DNA of 13,983 nucleotides from Verrucomicrobiota bacterium (GTDB lineage Bacteria; Verrucomicrobiota; Verrucomicrobiia; Opitutales; Opitutaceae), in NCBI GenBank assembly GCA_023391285.1, contig JAEWBF010000043.1:1-13983 (forward strand), read 5' to 3'. Below are positions 5,940 to 12,069 of this stretch, piece by piece. Position numbers and translations under genes: made by a program. The first letter of the stretch is position 1, and every line of letters begins with the position of its first letter. The notes beneath the pieces are model-generated. The model was not told the origin of the DNA. It worked only from the letters and a program-made list of their open reading frames with translations, and did not search any database.

Positions 5940-6962
5940 TCAATACACCTGGGACCAGAGATCGCGGCCGTAGACGGCGGCGAAATGGGCGGGGATCTCG
6001 TCGAAGGAATCGATCCAAAGGGCGCGGGTGCCGAGACGACGGAGCGAGATGTCGAGGAGTTCGTCGACCTCGCGAGAGGCGGTGCGACGAAGGATGGCGA
6101 AGTGGCGGAGGGCGACGCGCGGGCTGGAGGCGTCGCGTCCGGTCTGCCGGCGACGTTCCGCGGTGGAGTAATGGAGGAGGCGGCGGATGTTTTCGTCGTT
6201 CATCGAGAGGCCGATGAAGACGCAATTGTATTCCCGCAGCAGATACAGGAAGGTGTAGTTGAAAACGCTGTGGGGTTGGTTGAAGACGTCGAAGTATTCG
6301 CCCTCGGTGAAGACGGAGCGAAGCTCGTGGGTGTCGTCATCGCGATGGTGACGGCCGAACTTGAGCAGGCCGTGCATGTGATAGATGGGGATGCGGCCGA
6401 TGCGCTGGGCTTTGTCGGCGCGCTCGATGGTGCGGAAAAGGTAGGCGTCGTAGCGGGCGGCGGCGTAAGTGCGGAGAACGGCGTCGAGGTTGAAGTTGAC
6501 GACGGCCCGGATGCGCGGGTTGGGGAGGAACTCGGCGTCGGAGGAGTCGCGTTGCACGCAGAGCGCGGTGACGGCGCGCAAGGTGGGACTGTGGGCGTGG
6601 ACGAAATCCACGAGCTTGCGGCGTTGCGCAGCGGTGGAGACGGCGTCGTGGAAGGGGAAGTCGCGGTAGAGTTGTTCGCGCAGGATGTCGGAGAAGCGCT
6701 GGCCGCGAGGCGTTTTGGATTCGAGAATGCCGGCGATGGCGGGAAAGGTGGCGCCGGTGTCGATCAGGGCTTGAACGGTTTTTCGGCCCTGGCGTGGAGG
6801 GAGGCAGCATTCACCGACGCGAAGGAGGAGTTCGGGCCAATTGGGAAGACCGCAGCCCGCGGAAACGCCGGCGCCGAGGGCGAGCACCAGGCCTTGGGAT
6901 TCGTAGCGCGAGCGCAGAAGCTGCCAGCTGTCGCGAGAAGTGTCGGAGCGGGTGCGGGGCAT
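5940..6962 (-). CDS. SIR2-like domain protein, candidate NAD-consuming effector
   Basis: The 340-residue protein shows a divergent SIR2 fold of the SIR2_2 type. LVLALGAGVSAGCGLPNWPELL (residues 25-46) is the NAD-binding GAGxS motif with its GLPxW extension. NFNLD (156-160) matches the sirtuin N-x-D motif, with N158 and D160 as likely NAD-ribose residues. IYHMHG (193-198) provides the catalytic-type histidine H197. FIGLSMNDENIRRLL (249-263) is the late GxSxxD motif. The zinc-binding cysteine pairs of true sirtuin deacetylases are not seen. Related domains act as NADases in Thoeris ThsA, DSR and other anti-phage systems. No separate sensor domain, TIR, Argonaute or partner gene is evident nearby. 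It is probably cytoplasmic. It lies 92 bp downstream of the symporter gene on the same strand. A GAAGG ribosome site lies inside a dyad just before the ATG. The defence role is inference. Confidence 0.8.
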   Translation of the reverse strand: MPRTRSDTSRDSWQLLRSRYESQGLVLALGAGVSAGCGLPNWPELLLRVGECCLPPRQGRKTVQALIDTGATFPAIAGILESKTPRGQRFSDILREQLYRDFPFHDAVSTAAQRRKLVDFVHAHSPTLRAVTALCVQRDSSDAEFLPNPRIRAVVNFNLDAVLRTYAAARYDAYLFRTIERADKAQRIGRIPIYHMHGLLKFGRHHRDDDTHELRSVFTEGEYFDVFNQPHSVFNYTFLYLLREYNCVFIGLSMNDENIRRLLHYSTAERRRQTGRDASSPRVALRHFAILRRTASREVDELLDISLRRLGTRALWIDSFDEIPAHFAAVYGRDLWSQVY

Positions 6963-6965
6963 GGG

Positions 6966-6982
6966 CCTTCGACCGGCGAAGG
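6966..6982 (-). promoter_or_regulatory. Inverted repeat covering the SIR2-like gene's ribosome site
   Basis: CCTTCG (6966-6971) and CGAAGG (6977-6982) form a perfect 6-bp dyad with a 5-nt spacer. It lies 3 bp upstream of the start codon. On the coding strand the GAAGG arm nearest the ATG is also the only plausible ribosome-binding sequence, so folding could limit translation. Confidence 0.4.
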
Positions 6983-7011
6983 GAGCTTGGGTTCAGGGAC
7001 GGAGCGCGGGT

Positions 7012-7050
7012 CGAGGAGGAGAAAGAGAACGATAAAGAGGAAGGAAAAAG
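7012..7050 (-). promoter_or_regulatory. Pyrimidine-rich tract after the symporter stop
   Basis: Apart from a few bases, the + strand is G/A only, so the symporter transcript would have a U/C-rich, G-poor trailer. It shares the core GATAAAGAG with the tract at 10168-10205. It may be a Rho-loading region or a degenerate repeat; it lies between the symporter and SIR2-like genes. Confidence 0.3.
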
Positions 7051-7054
7051 AACG

Positions 7055-8761
7055 CTATTCGGCGGGGAGGGAGCGGAGGAGGTGGGCGAGGAGGGCGAGC
7101 CAGAGGAGCGAGGCGACCGTGACGGGTATCCACATTCCTAGCACGGCGCCCATGGGGATGAGGAATGTGAGGATTTGCCAGAGGAGCGCGGCGGCGAGGC
7201 GGAGGACGTCGGAGCGGTGCTCGATGGCGTCGGACTTCGTGCGCCAGTCGCGAGGCCAGAGGCCGAAGGGCCGGATGCGTTGGTAGAAGGCGCGAAGTTC
7301 GTCGGCGGCAACGGGAGCGGTGGCCCAGGTGGCGAGGAGCGAAAAGGCGAGGGACGTGCCGGCGATGGCGAGGAATTGTTGGGCCTCGTTCCAGCCGGCG
7401 GGTTGCAGGCGGAAGAGGACGAAGGCGGCGGCGAAGCCGGCGGCGACGCCGATGGCGAAACCGGCGCCGTTGAAGCGCGACCAATACCAGCGGAGAGCGA
7501 AGGGAACGAGGAAGGCGGGGAAGAGAAGCATCACGATGTTGACCCACACGCCGAGGACGCTCGCGCCGGCGGCGAGCGCGATGACGAGGCCGGCGGCGAC
7601 GAGCAAGGCGGACGCGAGATAGCCGGCCCAGACGAGTTCGCGGGCGGAAGCGCGGGGACGCAGCGGTTCGTAGAGGTCTTTGACGACGTAGGAAGCGCCG
7701 GCGTTGATGGTGCTGTCGAACGTGGACATGGCGGCGGCGAGGAGTGCGGCGATGACGAGGCCGCGAATGCCGGGCGGGAAGTAGTCGGATTGGAGGACGA
7801 ACGGTAGAACGCGTTCGGCGTCGGCGATGGAGGAGCCGTCGAGTCCGAGGGTGACGGCAAGGATCGCGAAGCCGAGGACCATGGGCCAGCGGAAGGCGAA
7901 GAGGACGGTCCAAAGCATGCCGATCTTCTGGCACTCGGCGTCGGAGCGCGCGGCGTAGTAGCGTTGGGCCATGTAGGCGGAACCGCCGCTGCCGCCGAGA
8001 CCTTCGAGGATGCCTTTCAATGCCCAGACGGCGAGGAACCAGCCGAAGGGTTCGTAGGGCGCGAGGGTGGAGTGATCGCCGAGATTTGGGATGAATTGGT
8101 TGAGCGAGGAACCGGGCCACGCGGCGAGGAGACCGGGGGAGACCTGTTGCGAGGCGACTACGGCGACGTAGATGGCGGCGGCAGCGATGATGACGGCTTG
8201 AAAGACATCGGTCCACACGACCGCGTAGATTCCACCGATGAGGGTGTAGATGAAAGTGACGATGGCCATGCCGATCGTGCATTGAAGCGGGGAGAACGGG
8301 AGGAATTCGGCGAGGAATTTTCCGCCGGCGGTGAAGAAGAACACGATCATCGCGACGGTGATGATGATGTAGGTGAGGGCGGCGGTGGCGCGGGCGGCGC
8401 GGCCTTGGGCGTCGTGTCCGAAGCGCAGCAGCATCCATTCGGCGGTCGTCATGACAGCGGAGCGGCGATGCCATTTGCCCATGAACGCGAGGAAGACGGC
8501 GATGGGGAGAACGACGCCGCCGCGGAATTCGACGAAGAAACCGTGGAGCCCGTAGAGGTGAATCAGCGCGACGATCGCCATGGTGCCGGCAACGTCGAGG
8601 TTGCTCGACATGCCGGAGGCGCCGAGGGCCCACCACGGCATGGCGCGACCGCCGAGAAAATAGGCTTCGCTACTTTCAGCCGCGCGGCGGGCGAGAACGA
8701 TTCCGATGATGGCGAGGGCGACGAGGTAGGCGGCGAGGATGGCGTAATCGATCGTCTGCAT
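7055..8761 (-). CDS. Sodium:solute symporter family (SSS) transporter
   Basis: This is a 568-residue polytopic inner-membrane protein with around a dozen or more hydrophobic helices, fitting the SSS/SLC5 family that couples Na+ entry to uptake of sugars, amino acids or other organics. Family marks include YFLGGRAMPWWALGASGMSS with the following NLDVAGTMAI (helix 1-2 region), LTYIIITVAMIVFFFTAGGK, IYTLIGGIYAVVWTDVFQA, and the conserved late block FDSTINAGASYVVKDLYEPL. The substrate cannot be assigned from sequence alone. The length is typical of the longer bacterial members. The ATG has a C/T-rich leader without a Shine-Dalgarno sequence. A perfect dyad about 100 bp upstream (8864-8879) may be an operator. 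The SIR2-like gene follows on the same strand, and the SDR gene lies upstream across a 274-bp spacer. Confidence 0.9.
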   Translation of the reverse strand: MQTIDYAILAAYLVALAIIGIVLARRAAESSEAYFLGGRAMPWWALGASGMSSNLDVAGTMAIVALIHLYGLHGFFVEFRGGVVLPIAVFLAFMGKWHRRSAVMTTAEWMLLRFGHDAQGRAARATAALTYIIITVAMIVFFFTAGGKFLAEFLPFSPLQCTIGMAIVTFIYTLIGGIYAVVWTDVFQAVIIAAAAIYVAVVASQQVSPGLLAAWPGSSLNQFIPNLGDHSTLAPYEPFGWFLAVWALKGILEGLGGSGGSAYMAQRYYAARSDAECQKIGMLWTVLFAFRWPMVLGFAILAVTLGLDGSSIADAERVLPFVLQSDYFPPGIRGLVIAALLAAAMSTFDSTINAGASYVVKDLYEPLRPRASARELVWAGYLASALLVAAGLVIALAAGASVLGVWVNIVMLLFPAFLVPFALRWYWSRFNGAGFAIGVAAGFAAAFVLFRLQPAGWNEAQQFLAIAGTSLAFSLLATWATAPVAADELRAFYQRIRPFGLWPRDWRTKSDAIEHRSDVLRLAAALLWQILTFLIPMGAVLGMWIPVTVASLLWLALLAHLLRSLPAE

Positions 8762-8863
8762 GAAGCGGGACGGGTGGAGGGAAGGCGGGCGGCAGGCGGC
8801 GCGCCCGAAGATGCAATGGGGTGTTCCGTGGCGGCGGGACTGGAACGGGACGAGTCGGGGTGG

Positions 8864-8879
8864 CTGACAAGTTTGTCAG
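8864..8879. promoter_or_regulatory. Operator-like palindrome CTGACAA-GT-TTGTCAG
   Basis: Two perfect 7-bp arms are separated by 2 bp, and the site lies 103 bp upstream of the symporter start. Its size and symmetry fit the binding site of a dimeric repressor such as GntR/FadR-type or LacI-type proteins. No regulator gene is in the window, so the identity is unknown. Confidence 0.5.
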
Positions 8880-8920
8880 ATGAGGGAAGGTGGGGTTGGA
8901 CTGAGACCGTTCAGTGCAAC

Positions 8921-8948
8921 GACGAATGGAATGAATGAACACGAACGG
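8921..8948 (+). repeat. Degenerate decamer repeat (CACGAATGAA family)
   Basis: GACGAATGGA, ATGAATGAA and CACGAACGG follow one another with the same spacing as the intact decamer array at 1098-1127, but with substitutions. It is probably a decayed copy of the same family. Confidence 0.5.
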
Positions 8949-8973
8949 CCATGGTGGGATGGCTCGTGGGCGC

Positions 8974-9007
8974 GGAGCGCAGCGCGGTGAGGGCACCGCG
9001 CCTCCAT
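8974..9007. repeat. REP-like intergenic hairpin, copy C
   Basis: Perfect inner stem GCGCGGTG (8982-8989) with CACCGCGC (8994-9001), loop AGGG, tail CTCCAT. An outer GGAG (8974-8977) can pair with CTCC in the tail. The 27 bases 8981-9007 are identical to 11153-11179. It lies 28 bp beyond the SDR stop. Confidence 0.8.
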
Positions 9008-9035
9008 TAGACGAAGACGAAGATGGCGGGACGGG

Positions 9036-10034
9036 CTAGCGGCGGCGGGCGGCGAAGGCGGTGGCGAGACCGGCGGCGGCGACGACGAGGGAACTCGTGA
9101 GGACGGGATGGAGCGACGCGCGGGTGTAGTAGCTCGTGCGCATGGAGTGTCCGGGGTATTGCCCGTGGACGCGACCGTCGTTGCCGGGACGATGTAGCGA
9201 ACCTTCCTGATGGGCGTAGCCGCCGTGACCCGGCTGGGTTTGCTGACGGATCATGGCCTTCTCGCCGACCTTGTCCATGAAGCGTGGGGCGAGGCGATTG
9301 GCGACGCTCATGATGCGGCCGCCGCTGCCAACGAAGATGTCGCGTTTCCGGTGGGTGGCGGCGAAGAGGATGGCGTGGGCGACTTCCTCGGGCTGGTAAA
9401 CGGGCGGAGGGAGGCTGGCTTCGCGGTCGAGGTAGTTGCGCGCGTGCTGGATGTAGGGCGTGTTGATCGCGGACGGTTTGACGAGGGTGACGGAGATCGG
9501 GGCGCGTTCGGCTTCGAGTTCCATGCGGAAGGCGTCGGTGAAGCCCTTCACGGCGTGCTTGGAAGCTGAATACATGCCTTGAATCGGCACGGCGGTGTCG
9601 GAGAGGACGGAGCCGATGTTGATGATGGCGCCGCCGCCGCGCTGACGGAGGTGGGCGGCGGCGATGAGGGAACCGTAAACGACGCCCCAGAAGTTGGTGT
9701 CGAAGAGGCGGTGGTGATCTTCGTCGGAGACCTCGGCGAGGTGGCCGTAGATGGTGACGCCGGCGTTATTGACCCAGGTGTCGAAGCCGCCGAAACGGTC
9801 GACCGCGAGATCGGCGGCTTGTTGGAGATCTTCGCGGCGGCCGACGTCGGCGACGCAGTAGGCAGCGTGGACGCCGCGCGAGGTGAGTTCGTCGGTAATG
9901 GCCTGGAGGGCTTCTTCGTTGCGCGCGACGAGGACGAGACGGGCGCCTTTGCGGGCGGCGGCGCGGGCGGTGGCGAGGCCGATGCCGCTGGTGGCGCCGG
10001 TGATGACGATGGTTTGTTGAGAGAGGGGGCGCAT
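9036..10034 (-). CDS. SDR family oxidoreductase with C-terminal membrane tail
   Basis: This is a classical short-chain dehydrogenase/reductase, NAD(P)-dependent, substrate unknown. Residues 8-17 (IVITGATSGI) contain the TGxxxGIG cofactor loop. The adenine-region aspartate is in VADVG, and VNNAG follows at about 88-92. The catalytic serine is in INIGS and the YSASK motif supplies Tyr and Lys. After the roughly 250-residue catalytic core there is an extra tail. Its first part is rich in Gly, His and Gln (QPGHGGYAHQEG to GQYPGHS). It ends in a hydrophobic segment (VLTSSLVVAAAGLATAFAA) plus RRR, suggesting tail anchoring with the enzyme domain cytosolic. The length of 332 residues exceeds the usual 250. 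The ATG is directly preceded by the heptamer array 10041-10068. Residual uncertainty concerns only the substrate. Confidence 0.9.
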   Translation of the reverse strand: MRPLSQQTIVITGATSGIGLATARAAARKGARLVLVARNEEALQAITDELTSRGVHAAYCVADVGRREDLQQAADLAVDRFGGFDTWVNNAGVTIYGHLAEVSDEDHHRLFDTNFWGVVYGSLIAAAHLRQRGGGAIINIGSVLSDTAVPIQGMYSASKHAVKGFTDAFRMELEAERAPISVTLVKPSAINTPYIQHARNYLDREASLPPPVYQPEEVAHAILFAATHRKRDIFVGSGGRIMSVANRLAPRFMDKVGEKAMIRQQTQPGHGGYAHQEGSLHRPGNDGRVHGQYPGHSMRTSYYTRASLHPVLTSSLVVAAAGLATAFAARRR

Positions 10035-10040
10035 GGGAGT

Positions 10041-10068
10041 TGAGAGTTGAGGGTTGAGAGATGAGAGG
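10041..10068 (+). repeat. Heptamer tandem array upstream of the SDR gene
   Basis: Four heptamers: TGAGAGT, TGAGGGT, TGAGAGA, TGAGAGG. The array begins 6 bp before the SDR start codon and would form its 5' leader in complementary, pyrimidine-rich form. It is followed by GAGCTC at 10068-10073 and again at 10082-10087, which form a short dyad. Confidence 0.85.
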
Positions 10069-10167
10069 AGCTCAGAGCCCAGAGCTCACACTTGGTTGGA
10101 CGGTAGGCGGGGAATGGGGGGCGTGCTATGGGGGTGGGGCCCGATTTTCGCGGCGCTTTGGGACGGC

Positions 10168-10205
10168 AGGGAGAAGAAGAAAGATAAAGAGAAAGAGAAA
10201 GAAGG
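10168..10205 (-). promoter_or_regulatory. Pyrimidine-rich tract (coding-strand sense)
   Basis: The + strand contains an almost pure G/A run with GAAAGATAAAGAG. It lies just past the intrinsic terminator of the PEP-CTERM gene and upstream of the SDR gene. It resembles the tract at 7012-7050; function unknown. Confidence 0.3.
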
Positions 10206-10223
10206 GGGGCGGCGGGAGGGCGC

Positions 10224-10253
10224 AAAAAAGCTCCGGGCGGGGTGGCCCGGAGC
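10224..10253 (-). terminator. Intrinsic terminator of the PEP-CTERM gene
   Basis: On the - strand a perfect 9-bp stem GCTCCGGGC / GCCCGGAGC with loop CACCCC is followed at once by six T. It lies 28 bp past the stop at 10281. It is the only textbook Rho-independent terminator I found in the window. Confidence 0.92.
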
Positions 10254-10280
10254 GAGACGAGGCTGGAATGGAAGGGAGTT

Positions 10281-10973
10281 TTAGGTCGTGGCGGGCGCGG
10301 GGCGGCGGGTGCGGCGCCAGGCGACCACGCCGATCAAGCCGGCTGCGGCGAACGCGGCGTAGGTGGAAGGCTCGGGGACCGGCGTGAAGTTGACGGAGGC
10401 GTAAAGGTCGACTTTGCCGGTTTTGCCTTCGCCGATCTGTTGGCCCGATTCGCTGAGGTAGTCCTGATCGCTGAACGTCACCGTGAAATCGACGAGCGTG
10501 TTGTTGACCTTGAGCGACGCGGGGGCGGAGTAGCCGATGAAGAAGATGTCGGGAACGAAGCCGACGTTGGGCGTGTTCTCGATCGCGAACGTGAGCGTGG
10601 TGAGTTTGTGATTCAGCACGCCGTTGGAGGGCAGGTTCAGGTAGAGGTCCATCGTCGCGAACGATGCCGCGCTGTCGAAAAGCGTGAGGCCGTTCTTGAT
10701 TTTCACGCGTCCAAGATCGAATGCGTCGCCATGGCCGACGCCGCTGAAGGTGTCGCCGGTGAATTCGATGGAAGTGTTGGGAATGATCAGCAGCGGGATG
10801 CCGGTGTGGAGGGTGGAAGTGACGGGGCCGTTGTTGATCCAGGTGAAGATCGAGTCGGAGCCGGTGAATTCGCCGCGGGTGGAACCGGAAAGCGAAAGCT
10901 GGGCGTGAGCGGTGGGAAGGAGCGCGACGAGGCCGAGAGCGGCCAGCCGCGCGAGCGAGCTGAACAGGTGCAT
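10281..10973 (-). CDS. PEP-CTERM sorting domain protein, choice-of-anchor-K-like
   Basis: A 230-residue exported protein. The signal peptide MHLFSSLARLAALGLVALL then PTAHA is probably cleaved before QLSLSG. The middle resembles the choice-of-anchor K domain: a SIFTWIN block, SIEFTGDTFSGV, FDLGRVKIKNGLTL and alternating beta-strand residues (MDLYLNLP, LTTLTFAIENT). The C-terminus has the sorting motif VPEPSTYAAF, a hydrophobic helix AAAGLIGVVAW and basic RRTRR, as recognised by exosortase in exopolysaccharide-producing bacteria. The reading frame is open upstream to 11168, but the ATG at 10973 is chosen because it starts the signal peptide; the extra sequence is Ser/Arg-rich and lies in a spacer. 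It is a single gene with its own terminator. No exosortase gene is in the window. The specific role is unknown. Confidence 0.9.
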   Translation of the reverse strand: MHLFSSLARLAALGLVALLPTAHAQLSLSGSTRGEFTGSDSIFTWINNGPVTSTLHTGIPLLIIPNTSIEFTGDTFSGVGHGDAFDLGRVKIKNGLTLFDSAASFATMDLYLNLPSNGVLNHKLTTLTFAIENTPNVGFVPDIFFIGYSAPASLKVNNTLVDFTVTFSDQDYLSESGQQIGEGKTGKVDLYASVNFTPVPEPSTYAAFAAAGLIGVVAWRRTRRPAPATT

Positions 10974-11116
10974 GGGTGCGTAATGAGGGTTGGAGTGGAC
11001 GAGCGTTGAAGCGGTTGAAGCTGACGAACGCGTGCGAACAGCACGCGGATTGGACGCGGAATCGGTCGCGCGAGTGGAAAGGCTTCGCAAGCGGTATGGC
11101 TTGTCGGAAACCGGGT

Positions 11117-11138
11117 AGGGTGTTCTACGGAAAACCCT
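11117..11138. promoter_or_regulatory. Dyad upstream of the PEP-CTERM gene
   Basis: AGGGTGTT (11117-11124) and AAAACCCT (11131-11138) are inverted with one mismatch around CTACGG. The site lies about 145 bp before the chosen start. Spacing and symmetry suit an operator or a leader hairpin. No regulator can be named. Confidence 0.4.
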
Positions 11139-11150
11139 TAGCGGGAAGGA

Positions 11151-11179
11151 GGAGCGCGGTGAGGGCACCGCGCCTCCAT
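11151..11179. repeat. REP-like intergenic hairpin, copy D
   Basis: An 11-bp stem with a one-base bulge: GGAGCGCGGTG (11151-11161) pairs with CACCGCG, an unpaired C, then CTCC, around loop AGGG. Twenty-seven bases are identical to copy C. It lies 25 bp after the stop of the lipid kinase and may end that transcript. Confidence 0.8.
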
Positions 11180-11204
11180 GAGCGATCCGGCTAGGCGAAC
11201 TGTG

Positions 11205-12065
11205 CTACGCAGGGGTCATGATGCGCAGGCTGGCGGGGCGAAGCGTGAATTCCACGACGCGGCCGGCAGAGTGGAGTTCGCCGTCGGTGTGCAGCGGGGC
11301 GGGGGTGGAGCGTTCGACGGTGAAACGCGGACCGCGGAGATGGAGGACGCCGGCGTGGCGGTGGACGGAGCCGTGAAAGAGGCGCGCGAGAAGAGAAGCG
11401 GAGTTGGTGAGCGTTGGACGTGGAATCGCGGTGAGATCGAGCAAGCCGTCGTCGGCGCGGGCACCGGGAGCGATGAGAGCGTTGTTGCCGTATTGGTCGC
11501 TGTTGGCGACAGCGAGGGTGAAGGCGGTGACCTCGTGACGGGCGTCGGCGGTGGTGATGATGAAGCGTTCTGTTTGCCAGCGAGCGAAGGCGGTGGCGCT
11601 GGTGCTCAGGTAACGGATGAAGCCGCGCGACGTGAGGGTGTTGAACTTTTCGGCGATGTGGGCTTCGAAGCCGAGACCGGCGACGGTGAAGAAAGGGTGG
11701 TTATCGGCCAGGCCGGTATCGATGAGGCGAGGTGTCCCCGTTTTTAGGATACGCAGCGCGTGCGCGACGGTGCCGTGAATGCCGAGATGACGGCCGAGTC
11801 CGTCGCCGGAGCCGCAGGGAACGAGGCCGAGGGTGGCGGGCGAGCCGATGAGCGCGGTCGCAACCTCGTTCATGGTGCCGTCGCCGCCGACGGCGACGAT
11901 GAGGTCGCAGCGGTCTTCGAGCGCGCGGGCGGCGAGTTCGGTGGCGTGGCAAGGGCGCTCGGTGAGGATGAGTTCGGCGCGGTTTTTGTCGGCGAACGTG
12001 CGGAGCGCGGGGAGCGCGCGCGCGGCGCGGCCGGAGCGGGGGTTGACGATGAAGCGGGTTTTCAA
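11205..12065 (-). CDS. Diacylglycerol kinase/YegS-type lipid kinase
   Basis: A 286-residue member of the DAGK catalytic superfamily, which phosphorylates a lipid hydroxyl (diacylglycerol, sphingosine-like base or phosphatidylglycerol) using ATP at the inner membrane surface. FIVNPRSGRA opens the catalytic domain. VAVGGDGTMNEVATAL holds the GGDGT nucleotide motif. VPCGSGDGLGRHL replaces the usual GTGND/GSGNG loop, with D where N is common. Metal/phosphate-loop residues appear in APGARADDGLLD, and LHTDGEL near the C-terminus is the conserved DGE. The start codon is TTG (12065-12063), only 4 bp after the toxin stop, so translational coupling is likely. No better in-frame ATG is nearby. It ends a four-gene - strand series. 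Lipid specificity is not determined. Confidence 0.88.
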   Translation of the reverse strand: MKTRFIVNPRSGRAARALPALRTFADKNRAELILTERPCHATELAARALEDRCDLIVAVGGDGTMNEVATALIGSPATLGLVPCGSGDGLGRHLGIHGTVAHALRILKTGTPRLIDTGLADNHPFFTVAGLGFEAHIAEKFNTLTSRGFIRYLSTSATAFARWQTERFIITTADARHEVTAFTLAVANSDQYGNNALIAPGARADDGLLDLTAIPRPTLTNSASLLARLFHGSVHRHAGVLHLRGPRFTVERSTPAPLHTDGELHSAGRVVEFTLRPASLRIMTPA

Positions 12066-12069
12066 ACGG

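Larger units (their letters stand above)
8762..9035. other. Intergenic region upstream of the symporter
   Basis: This 274-bp gap holds a 16-bp perfect dyad at 8864-8879, a weaker dyad ACTGA/TCAGT at 8900-8915, a degenerate decamer repeat at 8921-8948, and hairpin repeat copy C at 8974-9007. No convincing small gene was found. Confidence 0.6.

Noticed and set aside
4645..6962. Two-gene defence system of the 88-residue-repeat protein and the SIR2-like protein
   Set aside because: The genes are convergent with a hairpin between them and cannot be one operon. Nothing else links them functionally.
5985..7286. 433-residue + strand reading frame across the SIR2-like gene
   Set aside because: No recognisable motifs, and it spans a SIR2-like gene, a spacer and the symporter end. 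Open frames are expected opposite C-ending codons.
6993..8636. 547-residue - strand frame overlapping the symporter
   Set aside because: Arg/His/Pro-rich translation typical of an out-of-frame GC-rich shadow. The other frame is a well-marked symporter.
8676..8996. Small - strand frame upstream of the symporter
   Set aside because: Pro/Arg-rich, runs through the repeat and dyad region, and overlaps the symporter start. No family features.
11104..11116. Possible sigma-54 promoter (GG-N10-GC) before the PEP-CTERM gene
   Set aside because: Only the minimal GG/GC spacing is met on the - strand. The flanking bases do not match TGGCAC or TTGC, so chance is likely.
10974..11168. N-terminal extension of the PEP-CTERM protein
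   Set aside because: It would bury the signal peptide 65 residues inside. The Ser/Arg-rich extension lies in a repeat-containing spacer.
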